In this document: positions 1 through 7,820 of the stretch, piece after piece | How positions within the stretch are numbered: position 1 is the stretch's first letter | Layout of the letters: each line of letters begins with the position of its first letter | Program-made: the position numbers and the translations under genes | Notes under the pieces: generated by a model | What the model was told of the DNA's origin: nothing | What the model saw: only the letters and a program-made list of their open reading frames with translations | The model's database searches: none | Assembly: GCF_001190745.1 (NCBI RefSeq) | Contig: NZ_CP012196.1 | Span: forward strand, 2,170,001-2,234,000 | Origin: Campylobacter gracilis | Lineage (GTDB): Bacteria > Campylobacterota > Campylobacteria > Campylobacterales > Campylobacteraceae | Length of the DNA: 64,000 nt | Direction of reading: 5' to 3'

Positions 1-1
1 T

Positions 2-2068
2 AGAGCGACGATCATTCCGACGCTTGCTGCGCCTGTGTCGATCTGCGGCGCGTTTATCGGAATTTACGCCTTCGGATTTTCAATAAATTTAATCACTCTT
101 TTTGCGCTTATTTTAGCTATCGGCATCGTCGTGGACGACGCCATTATCGTGATCGAAAACGTAGAGAGAATTTTACACGAAGAGCCGGATCTTAGCGTCA
201 AAGAAGCCACTACAAAGGCGATGGGCGAGATCGTAGCGCCCGTCATCTCGATCGTGCTCGTGCTCTCAGCGGTTTTCGTGCCGGTTGCGTTTATGGAGGG
301 CTTTACGGGGGTTATGCAGAGGCAATTTGCTTTAACGCTCGTAGCCTCGGTATGTTTTTCAGGCTTCGTAGCCCTTACGCTAACGCCCGCACTTTGCGCC
401 CTGATATTGCAAAAAAAGGAATCCGAGCCGTTTTTCTTTATAAGATGGTTTAATAATCTTTTTAGCATCTCAACTAAAATTTACGCCGCAGGCGTCGGCA
501 TGGTTTTGCGCCATGTGCTAATCAGCCTCGTTTTTGTGGGCATCATCATCTATGCGATGGTGAAGCTTCTTGTGCTCACTCCTAGCGGCCTGGTACCTAA
601 TGAGGACAAAGGCTCGATTATGGCGATGACTACGCTTCCATCGGCATCTACTCTACCTAGGACGGAAGCCGATCAGGATTTCATCGCAAGCATCGCTAAA
701 AAGTATCCAAACGTAAAAGATATAACCCAAATCACGGGATACGATATGCTAGCCGGAGCGCTCAGAGAAAACGCGGGAGCTTTTTTTATGAAGCTAAAAG
801 ACTGGAAAGATCGCCCGGGCGATGAAAATTCCAACTTTGCCTTAGCCGCCGCGCTAAACGGGCAGCTCTACGGCGCCGATCGCAACTCGATGACCTACGT
901 CGTCACGCCGCCGCCTATTATGGGTCTTTCGCTTACGGGCGGATTTGAGCTCTACGCGCAAAGCACGACGGGCAAGAGCTACGATGAAATTCGCGCCGAT
1001 ATGGATCGTGTAACTGCCAAAGCCAATCAGCACCCCGCTTTAAAGCTCGTGCGAACGACGCTGGATACCGATTTCCCGCAGTATAAGCTCTATCTCGATA
1101 AAGAGAAGATAAAGATGCTAGGCGTTAAGATAGCCGACATTTTCACCGTGCTAAATTCCACCATCGGGCAGTATTACATCAACGACTTTAACCTCTTGGG
1201 GCGCACGTTTAAGGTCTATATCCGCGCTACGCAAAACTACAGAGACGATCCTAATGATCTAAAATCGCTCTACGTCCGCAGCGGCAGCGGCGATCTGATC
1301 GCGTTAAATTCTTTAGTAAGGCTTGAGCGCTCGCTGGGTCCTGATTCCGTTAATAGATTTAATGCCTTCCCTGCCGCGCAGATTATGGGTGAGCCAAACA
1401 CGGGCTACACCTCGGGTCAGGCGATTGCAGCGATCCAAGAAGTCATAAAAGAGGAGCTTCCTAGCGGATATTCGATCGGTTGGGCGGGCTCCGCGTATCA
1501 AGAGGTCAGCGAGACGGGTAAGGGCGCGCAGGCATTCGTATTCGGAATGATCTTCGTGTTTCTGATCCTGGCGGCTCAATACGAAAGGTGGCTCATGCCG
1601 CTTGCCGTGCTTACCGCCGTGCCGTTTTCGGTATTCGGCGCGCTCGTATTTACATATTTCCGCGGGCTGAATAACGACATATATTTTCAGATCGGACTTT
1701 TGCTTCTAATAGGTCTGGCGGCGAAAAATGCGATTTTGATCGTGGAATTTGCGATGAACGAGCACCTAAACAACCACCGCCCGATCGCGGAAGCTGCCGT
1801 CGAGGCCGCCAAGATGAGGTTCCGCCCTATCGTTATGACGAGCCTTGCGTTCGGCCTCGGCGTGCTTCCGATGGTTATCGCCACCGGCGCTGGCGCTGCT
1901 AGCCGCCACGCGCTAGGAACCGGCGTCGTAGGCGGAATGCTCGCGGCATCTACGATCGCGATCTTTTTCGTGCCGCTATTTTTCTACCTGCTCGAAAGCT
2001 TCAACGCCTGGCTCGATAGACGCGGCAAAAAAGCCCAAACTAACGAGGTGAACGATGAAAATAAATAA
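2..2068 (+). CDS. cmeB: RND multidrug efflux pump inner-membrane transporter (CmeB/AcrB-like), 5' truncated
   Basis: Proton-driven drug exporter of the hydrophobe/amphiphile efflux family, acting in the inner membrane as the pump of a tripartite complex. The reading frame is open back to the window edge (codon at 2-4), so the GTG at 35 is internal and about a third of the protein lies upstream. The family-defining TM4 motif with adjacent aspartates (GIVVDDAI, bases 125-148) carries the proton-relay residues. Later regions match the second porter domain and the C-terminal membrane half (IGLAAKNAILIVEFAM near 1710). The stop overlaps the start of the outer-membrane channel gene by 14 bases, so the two are translationally coupled; the membrane-fusion protein gene is presumably just upstream. 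The name cmeB is inferred from genus and gene order; another Campylobacter RND paralogue is possible. Confidence 0.93.
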   Translation, partial: RATIIPTLAAPVSICGAFIGIYAFGFSINLITLFALILAIGIVVDDAIIVIENVERILHEEPDLSVKEATTKAMGEIVAPVISIVLVLSAVFVPVAFMEGFTGVMQRQFALTLVASVCFSGFVALTLTPALCALILQKKESEPFFFIRWFNNLFSISTKIYAAGVGMVLRHVLISLVFVGIIIYAMVKLLVLTPSGLVPNEDKGSIMAMTTLPSASTLPRTEADQDFIASIAKKYPNVKDITQITGYDMLAGALRENAGAFFMKLKDWKDRPGDENSNFALAAALNGQLYGADRNSMTYVVTPPPIMGLSLTGGFELYAQSTTGKSYDEIRADMDRVTAKANQHPALKLVRTTLDTDFPQYKLYLDKEKIKMLGVKIADIFTVLNSTIGQYYINDFNLLGRTFKVYIRATQNYRDDPNDLKSLYVRSGSGDLIALNSLVRLERSLGPDSVNRFNAFPAAQIMGEPNTGYTSGQAIAAIQEVIKEELPSGYSIGWAGSAYQEVSETGKGAQAFVFGMIFVFLILAAQYERWLMPLAVLTAVPFSVFGALVFTYFRGLNNDIYFQIGLLLLIGLAAKNAILIVEFAMNEHLNNHRPIAEAAVEAAKMRFRPIVMTSLAFGLGVLPMVIATGAGAASRHALGTGVVGGMLAASTIAIFFVPLFFYLLESFNAWLDRRGKKAQTNEVNDENK

Positions 2069-3512
2069 TGCTCTTTTAAGCGCCTTGACGCTTGGAATTT
2101 TACTCTGCGGTTGCAACTTCAAGCCCGTTACGCCGCAAAAGCAGACCGGCTTTAAGGCGGATTACGCGAGCACGAACGTTAGCACGCAGTGGTGGAAAAG
2201 CTTTAACGATCCGCAGCTAAACGCCCTGATCCAAAGCGCGCTGGAGCAAAATTCTGACCTGCAAACCGCGCTGAATAACGTCGAGTACGCGCGCGTAAAT
2301 TTAGGGCTGAACAAGCTTGAATATCTGCCGAACGTAAATTTAAGCGGCAGCGCGGTGCGCCAAAATAATTTCGGCAACCGCCCCGATCGCAACTCTCACG
2401 GCTCGTATCAGATCGGCGCCGTGCTAAGCTACGAGATCGATTTTTGGGGGCGCGTGCGCAACAGCGTAGATTCGGCACAGGCGAAATTTAACGCTACGAA
2501 ATACGACTACGAAACTGCTAAAAATACGATTACTAGCACGGTTGCGACGACATATTTTACGCTGCTAGCACTAAAACAGCAGGAGAAAATTTTAAAAGAC
2601 AGCCTAAAAAGCTATCAAGATACGCAAAACTACCGCAAAAAGCAGCTCGATGCGGGCGCGGTTAGCGAGATCGTATTTTATCAGGCCAAAGCTGCGGTGC
2701 AAAGCGCCGAGGCAAGTCTGATAAGCGTGCAAAATCAGCTCTCCGCAGCTCAAACTTCGCTAAATATCCTAACGGGCAAGAGCTACGATGAAATTTTACG
2801 CGGCACGGCGCAGACCGCCGCGAAAATGCCTAGCGCGCCGCAGATCCCAAGCGGAATCCCAAGCGACGTGATCCTGCACCGCCCGGACGTCGCAAGCTCG
2901 CTCGAAAATCTACGCTCGAGCAACTTCTTAGTGGGCGTCGCCAAGGCGGGCTACTTCCCTACCTTCTCGCTTACCGGCTCGGCAGGATACGCAAGCGGCG
3001 AGTTTGACAGGCTATTTACTGCAAACGCGAGCACGTGGAGTATCGGTGGCTCGCTCGTAGGGCCGCTGCTTGATTTCGGCCGCCAAAAAAGGCGCGTAGA
3101 GCTTGCAAATTTAGAGCAAAACGCGAGCTTCATCGCATACGACAAGGCGCTTAAAACCGCTTTCGGCGACGTTCGCGACGCGCTTGTAGGCGTACAAAAT
3201 GCCAAATTGAGACAAGCAAGCCTCGCCGATCTCGTCGCTTCGCAGAGTAAAATTTATTCAAACGCCTCAAGCAGGTATCAGGCGGGCTACAGCGACCATC
3301 TGGAGTTTTTGGATTCGCAGCGTAACCTGCTTAGCGCGCAGCTGAATAAAGTGCAGGCTGATCTTGACGTGCTAAGCGCGACGGTAAACGCCTACAAGGC
3401 GCTCGGCGGCGGCTTTAGCATAGAAGATAGCGAAATAAAGGCGCTTATCGGCGCGGAGAAGGACGTGCAGCCCGATATGTCCGCCTTCCCGAAGGATAGA
3501 ATTTTTAATTAG
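2055..3512 (+). CDS. cmeC: RND efflux outer-membrane channel lipoprotein (CmeC/OprM, NodT family)
   Basis: TolC-like outer-membrane channel that completes the tripartite efflux complex with the preceding pump. 485 residues, the usual OprM/CmeC length. The N-terminus is a lipoprotein signal: a hydrophobic stretch ending in LLCGC at residues 16-20, with the second Cys the likely lipidation site. Two outer-membrane efflux repeats follow; the NodT-type HRPDV motif near residues 276-280 and the segment RYQAGYSDHLEFLDSQR near the end are typical. The ATG lies inside the last codons of the pump gene. No terminator hairpin is obvious after the stop; a repeat-rich spacer follows. Confidence 0.92.
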   Translation: MKINNALLSALTLGILLCGCNFKPVTPQKQTGFKADYASTNVSTQWWKSFNDPQLNALIQSALEQNSDLQTALNNVEYARVNLGLNKLEYLPNVNLSGSAVRQNNFGNRPDRNSHGSYQIGAVLSYEIDFWGRVRNSVDSAQAKFNATKYDYETAKNTITSTVATTYFTLLALKQQEKILKDSLKSYQDTQNYRKKQLDAGAVSEIVFYQAKAAVQSAEASLISVQNQLSAAQTSLNILTGKSYDEILRGTAQTAAKMPSAPQIPSGIPSDVILHRPDVASSLENLRSSNFLVGVAKAGYFPTFSLTGSAGYASGEFDRLFTANASTWSIGGSLVGPLLDFGRQKRRVELANLEQNASFIAYDKALKTAFGDVRDALVGVQNAKLRQASLADLVASQSKIYSNASSRYQAGYSDHLEFLDSQRNLLSAQLNKVQADLDVLSATVNAYKALGGGFSIEDSEIKALIGAEKDVQPDMSAFPKDRIFN

Positions 3513-3889
3513 CTTTCTAAATTTACGAGCGGCGCGAAATTTCAGAATATCCTAAATTTAAAGCGCCGCCCAGTTTTTACGGCGCAAGCGGATCGTTTAA
3601 AAAATCTGCTTGCGCTTTTTAAATTTAGCCCTGCGGCGGGCGGCAAATCCAAATTTCAAAGATAATCTAAATTTTAAAATGGCCGCAGCAAGGTAAAATC
3701 GCCGCTCGTCTAGGAAGTGCAAAGCAACCGGGCTTAGCGGCTCGATAGAATTTCAAGCAGCACGGCGAAATTACAAGCGCTACGATAGAATTTCAAGCGC
3801 AGAGTTTTAAATTTTAAGGCGAGCGGTTGCGCGCCGAAACGGAATTTGGCAAAATTTTAGATTTTCGCTATAATCGCGACTTTTAATTT
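3513..3889. other. Spacer with degenerate AT-word repeats
   Basis: No credible gene. The stretch is full of AAATTT, AAATTTTA and GCGAAATT words. A 16-base exact repeat (CGATAGAATTTCAAGC) occurs at 3743 and 3783, 40 bases apart. It ends in the tRNA-Ser promoter. Confidence 0.6.
3869..3874 (+). promoter_or_regulatory. -10 box of tRNA-Ser(GGA)
   Basis: Perfect TATAAT sixteen bases before the tRNA 5' end, preceded by an AT-rich tract; no strong -35, as is usual for Campylobacter sigma-70 promoters. Confidence 0.6.
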
Positions 3890-3977
3890 AGATGGGTGTC
3901 CGAGCGGTTGAAGGAGCACGCCTGGAACGCGTGTAAAGTGCAAGCTTTCGAGGGTTCGAATCCCTTCCCATCTGCCA
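3890..3977 (+). tRNA. tRNA-Ser(GGA)
   Basis: 88-base type II tRNA with long variable arm. The acceptor strands AGATGGG and CCCATCT pair, the anticodon loop CTGGAAC sits between CACGC and GCGTG and gives anticodon GGA, the T-loop is GGTTCGAATCC, and CCA is encoded at 3975-3977. Confidence 0.95.
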
Positions 3978-4324
3978 CTACTTCAATTCATACTCTTAGA
4001 CTCAAGCGCCTCAATCGCAAAAAAAGCTTCGAGACGGCAGCGCTCGTTGGCAGCAAGCGGCTCTCGTCCGCGCAAATAAAATTCCACGCTTTTAAATCAT
4101 CGTTCCGTCGCTGAAATAAAATTTCGCGCGTTGCGCCTTAAAATTTCTTAAAATTCCACTCTGCGGCATTCTACTCATTTCAAATTTAGATCTGGGGGCT
4201 ACGCTTGTAAAATTCTATCCACAAAATTTCGTACCTAAATCCTGCGCAAATTCCGCCCAAACGCGCGTTATTTACCGATATTGCGCTAAAATTCCTTTTA
4301 AATTTTATTTTGAAGGAGAGAAAA
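3978..4324. other. Spacer upstream of DyP peroxidase
   Basis: No gene seen. AT-word-rich spacer; the downstream gene has a strong AAGGAG at 4313-4318. A 72-codon frame beginning at 3896 runs through the tRNA and is not a gene. Confidence 0.5.
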
Positions 4325-5278
4325 ATGAGCGAAGAAAAAAGTTGCGCCTGTGCGCATGTCAAATCCCAAAACGTAACCGACGCGCCCGGCAATAACACCG
4401 TGTTTATGATCTGGCGTTTTGGTGCAGACAAGACCGCCTGCAAAAAGGCTTTCGAGGGTCTTTGCGCTCTGGTGATAAATTTAAACAAAACTGCCGTTAC
4501 GAGATTCGGCGCGGCTAGCGAAACAAGCTGCGTGCTGGGCGTGGGCTTTGAGGCTTGGAAAATGCTGGGCTTGCCGAAGCCTTTGCCGAAGGAGCTAAAA
4601 AATTTCGAAGAGATTAGAGGCGATAAGCATGCTGCGCCCGCTACCGGCGGCGATATTCATATCCACATCAGAGCGGCAAATCAAGCCGTTTGCTACGATA
4701 TGGCAAGCGAGATTAGAGCCGCGCTAAAGGATGTCGCGACTTGCGAGGAGGAGATCTGCGGCTTTAAATACTACGACGGGCGCGCCATCATAGGCTTTGT
4801 GGACGGCACCGAAAATCCCCAGGGCGCAGACCGTGACTTTTTTGCTAAGGTAGGCGACGAGGATGCCGCGTACAAGGGCGGCAGCTACCTTTTCGTGCAG
4901 AAATATATCCACGATATGAGCGCATGGAACGCCGCGGGCGTCGCCGAGCAGGAGCGCGTCATCGGCAGATCCAAACAAAACGACATCGAGATGAGCGAAG
5001 AGATAAAACCTAGCAACTCGCACTCCGCCGCAGCCAACGTCGGCGACGATAAAAAGGTCGTGCGCGACAATATGCCGTTTATGCAAGGCGGCGAGACGGG
5101 AACCTACTTCATCGCCTACGCAAGCACCTTTAGCACGCTGGAGCTGATGCTTGAGAGCATGTTTATCGGCCGTCCGCGAGGCAACTACGACCGCCTGCTA
5201 GATTTCAGCGTCGCAAAGACGGGCGCGCTCTTTTTCGCTCCGACCTTCGATATGCTGCAGGCTTATGGTGCAGAGTAA
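4325..5278 (+). CDS. DyP-type heme peroxidase (YfeX-like)
   Basis: Dye-decolorizing peroxidase, a heme b enzyme reducing peroxide with varied electron donors. 317 residues, typical of the bacterial YfeX-like class. The family motif GFVDGTENP carries the distal catalytic Asp (about residue 160), and KPSNSHSAA supplies the likely proximal heme-ligand His (about residue 233). The late GTYFIAYAS and GNYDRLLDFS segments also fit the family. A TTG fifteen bases upstream is in frame, but the AAGGAG at 4313-4318 fits the ATG at 4325. There is no signal peptide or Tat motif, so the enzyme should be cytoplasmic, and no encapsulin gene is next to it. An unknown gene follows 27 bases later on the same strand. 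Confidence 0.92.
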   Translation: MSEEKSCACAHVKSQNVTDAPGNNTVFMIWRFGADKTACKKAFEGLCALVINLNKTAVTRFGAASETSCVLGVGFEAWKMLGLPKPLPKELKNFEEIRGDKHAAPATGGDIHIHIRAANQAVCYDMASEIRAALKDVATCEEEICGFKYYDGRAIIGFVDGTENPQGADRDFFAKVGDEDAAYKGGSYLFVQKYIHDMSAWNAAGVAEQERVIGRSKQNDIEMSEEIKPSNSHSAAANVGDDKKVVRDNMPFMQGGETGTYFIAYASTFSTLELMLESMFIGRPRGNYDRLLDFSVAKTGALFFAPTFDMLQAYGAE

Positions 5279-5305
5279 ATTTAGCTTTAAATTTAAAGGC
5301 ACGCG

Positions 5306-5920
5306 ATGTTTTGCGATCTAAGCCCGTATCAGAGCAGGCGCTGCAAAGAGATCATAGAAAATAGAGCCGAAAACAGCGAAAATATCAGCGGTTTACTGGA
5401 GTTTATAAACTCTAAATTTAAGGTCCGTCCTATCAGCGCGTTTTACGGCGCGGGCAGGGACTCGGCGCGGCTTAAGATCGTGCTTCGCTTCGATAAAGAT
5501 GCCGCAAAAATCACCGATAAAAAGTGCATCGAGCACTACCTTGTCCGCACGCCGCTTTTCGAGAAACTAAACGGACTTAAGAATTTTTATATCTCGGTCG
5601 AGTCCTTCGAGTCGCAGATCCGCACCGATCTGATCCAAGGCGCGGTAGAGGAGCTGCTGCGAAACCGAAACGAGCTTTTAGCGCCGCTTAAAATTTGGTA
5701 TATCGCAGCGGTGTCCGACGCGCCCGTAGTTTTTTATTTCACGAGGCAAGATGCGGCACGCCGCGAAGGGGGCGGAAAGATAGAGCGGCTAATAAGAAAT
5801 TTTATAGAGAAAGCGCAGGACGCCAAATATCTGAGCCACATGGAATTTAAGCTGTTTTTTGACAGCAAGGAGTCCGTGGATCTTGAGTGCGGCGGAAATT
5901 TGTTCTATTATTTTAAATAA
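5306..5920 (+). CDS. Hypothetical protein, 204 residues
   Basis: I do not recognise this family. The protein is soluble, with no signal peptide or membrane segment. It has a mixed charged/aromatic composition with repeated alternating strand-like segments (ARLKIVLRFDKD, LKIWYIAAVSDAPVVFYF) and ends in GGNLFYYFK. The ATG at 5306 has an AAAGG ribosome site at proper spacing. It follows the DyP peroxidase closely and is probably co-transcribed with it. Base composition resembles the surrounding core DNA. Confidence 0.65.
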   Translation: MFCDLSPYQSRRCKEIIENRAENSENISGLLEFINSKFKVRPISAFYGAGRDSARLKIVLRFDKDAAKITDKKCIEHYLVRTPLFEKLNGLKNFYISVESFESQIRTDLIQGAVEELLRNRNELLAPLKIWYIAAVSDAPVVFYFTRQDAARREGGGKIERLIRNFIEKAQDAKYLSHMEFKLFFDSKESVDLECGGNLFYYFK

Positions 5921-5940
5921 AATTTTGCAAAGGAGAGAAA

Positions 5941-6245
5941 ATGGATGCGAAGCTTTGCAGAAGGTAACGCAGCTCTCGCGAGGGCTTGAGGAGGGCGGCG
6001 TGCAGAGTCTAAAAGCAGCACTTGAGGGCGAAGGCGACGAGGTTAGCAAGACGCAAGCTCGCGTGATCTTAGGCGAATACTATGTGATGAAGGGCGAGCC
6101 CGCGCAGGCCAGGGAGTATCTAGGGCCCGTGGCGCAAGACGCCGAGCGACTGCGAGACCAATACGACGACCTGCTAGACGATGAAATTTGCAGAGCCGAT
6201 ATGCTTTTGGATATGATCGAGCGCTTCGGGTTTTTGGCGGAATAA
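5941..6245 (+). pseudogene. Small TPR-like hypothetical gene with disrupted start
   Basis: The conserved-looking product runs from about 5946 to 6245 (CEALQKVTQLSRGLEEGG... ending DMLLDMIERFGFLAE) and looks helical, like a single tetratricopeptide-type repeat (ARVILGEYYVMKGEPAQAREYL). The only good initiation signal, AAAGGAGAG before ATG at 5941, lies in another frame and reaches TAA after eight codons, while the long frame has no ATG behind a ribosome site. A one-base indel between about 5944 and 5965 would join them. Either the gene is frameshifted or it starts weakly at TTG 5952 or GTG 5999. Function unknown. Confidence 0.5.
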
Positions 6246-6311
6246 AACGGCTCGCGATATGCGGCGGCAGAGATAAAAATTTAAGATCGGGGCGAAATGC
6301 CGAAATATTGA

Positions 6312-6587
6312 TTTGAAACCATAGAGCAAATGCTGCTAAAATGCGTGGCCGAGGGCGGCGAGCCATAGCCCAGCTTTCGCCTGCGCGGCGCGCAATACTT
6401 GATCATCGCCTATGCGGATCGTTGCTCGTTTCAAAGATGCGCGGATGAAGCGGGCGCAAACGCAAGCGGCGAGTAGTATTTTGCCACGCTGCGAGAACTC
6501 TACGGCGCGCCACAGATAGACGGACGCTCGCTAAAAGAGCTTTGGAGCGAGGCGGATGAGTTTTATTGCTTTGATTTCGAGCCGTGA
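6312..6587 (+). pseudogene. Decayed gene with two in-frame amber codons
   Basis: One frame reads as protein from about 6312 to TGA 6585-6587 but is broken by TAG at 6366 and TAG at 6474. The flanks are coherent: FETIEQMLLKCVAEGGEP before the first stop, LRGAQYLIIAYADRCSFQR in the middle, and YFATLRELYGAPQIDGRSLK with LWSEADEFYCFDFEP at the end. The segment after the last amber looks like the end of a small immunity or SUKH-like protein, but I cannot name the family. It lies next to another frame-broken gene, so 5.9-6.6 kb looks like a decaying locus. Confidence 0.55.
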
Positions 6588-6795
6588 GATCGCGACATTT
6601 TATGCGGCGGCGCGGTAAGCGCACGCGGTACCGATACGCGGCGTTGATAAATTTGAACAAAATAAAATTTTGAAAGGACGCAAACGCGATCTACTTGGGA
6701 TCGCGTCGCTAAGGCGTGCGGCGAGGTCGGCAAATTTAGTGCCGCAAAATACCCGAGCCGCTAGCGATAAATTTTAAAACAGAGTAAAAAATTTA

Positions 6796-7527
6796 ATGAA
6801 AAATTTTAACGATGAGCCGCAAAAGTCGCAAAAGCTGCAGCAGTCGCAGTCTAGGCAAAACGCCGAGCGCCGAAATCCGCCGCAATTTGGCAATAAACCC
6901 CTTGTCGTCAAAGACTACAACATCGCGGTATTCTTTATTTATAATCTATTCTTCGCTCCCTTGGCGGTACCGGTATTTCTATACATAGGGGATATTTTCC
7001 CATACTATACGCCGTTTGTTTCCGTAGCATTCGCCGTCGTGTCCTATCTCAACAGCGCCCATACGCGCTTTGTTCATTTGACGAACAGGAGCATCAACTA
7101 CGTCAATAAAGGCAAAATCACGAAATCTATAAAATTTGATGAGATATCGCTCATAAAGCTCACCGCTACGCCGCTATTCGGACATATCGTGCCCGCTAGA
7201 AATTCCGCAGGTATTGTGCTTTCGTTCATCGTGATAGGCGTTGCGTTTGCCGGATTTTTACAGAGCCTTAGGGGATTTATAATTTTTATTATGAGCCTGA
7301 CGGCATTGGTTTTGCCTTTTTTCATCTCCAAACTGATTTTTTCAAAGATCACGGAGGGGAAATTTAGCTTCCGCGCGATCGATACTTTGATCATCTATGA
7401 CGGCAAGGGCGGATTTATCAGCTTTATGATGAGCAGAGCGGACTTTGAAAGGGTTTGCCGCTACATGCTTAAAGAGCGGCGGATCAGCCCGTCAAAATTT
7501 CAAAAGCAGTTTGTGATATTTCAATGA
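6796..7527 (+). CDS. Hypothetical membrane protein, 243 residues
   Basis: Unrecognised. The first 35 residues are Gln/Ser/Asn-rich and probably cytosolic. Two hydrophobic hairpins follow at about 44-90 and 140-190, giving four likely membrane spans. Between them (about 95-135) is a soluble segment, INYVNKGKITKSIKFDEISL, resembling a bacterial PH-like strand pattern, and the C-terminus is basic and soluble. The layout recalls small PH-domain membrane proteins, but this is inference. No clear ribosome site precedes the ATG. No partner gene is obvious. Confidence 0.6.
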   Translation: MKNFNDEPQKSQKLQQSQSRQNAERRNPPQFGNKPLVVKDYNIAVFFIYNLFFAPLAVPVFLYIGDIFPYYTPFVSVAFAVVSYLNSAHTRFVHLTNRSINYVNKGKITKSIKFDEISLIKLTATPLFGHIVPARNSAGIVLSFIVIGVAFAGFLQSLRGFIIFIMSLTALVLPFFISKLIFSKITEGKFSFRAIDTLIIYDGKGGFISFMMSRADFERVCRYMLKERRISPSKFQKQFVIFQ

Positions 7528-7820
7528 AAGGGCTTATTAAGCGATATCGGCGTTAAAATTTAAAAAGTTGTTTCGACTTCTTAGGTTTGGGCGTAAATTT
7601 TGTAATTTCGCATGCGTTAAAATTTTACGGCGTGCACATTAAATAATACGATACGCACGCTAAAATTTTACAGCGCGCGGTACGAAATTCTAAGGAGCAC
7701 GGCGTGAAATTTGAAATTTCGCAAAATGCCGTAAATTTCAGAAAATTTCACGAAATTTTGCGGAGGCGCGGAATTTCGCGGAGCCCTGAAATTTTAAAAG
7801 CTCCGCAAATTTAGCTCACG
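7528..7820. other. Spacer with degenerate AT-word repeats
   Basis: Convergent spacer between two genes, packed with AAATTTC, AAAATTTTA and GCGAAATTT words. No gene or clear terminator found. Confidence 0.4.

Noticed and set aside
3896-4114. 72-codon frame spanning tRNA-Ser
   Set aside because: It is read through the tRNA gene and has no protein-like continuation.
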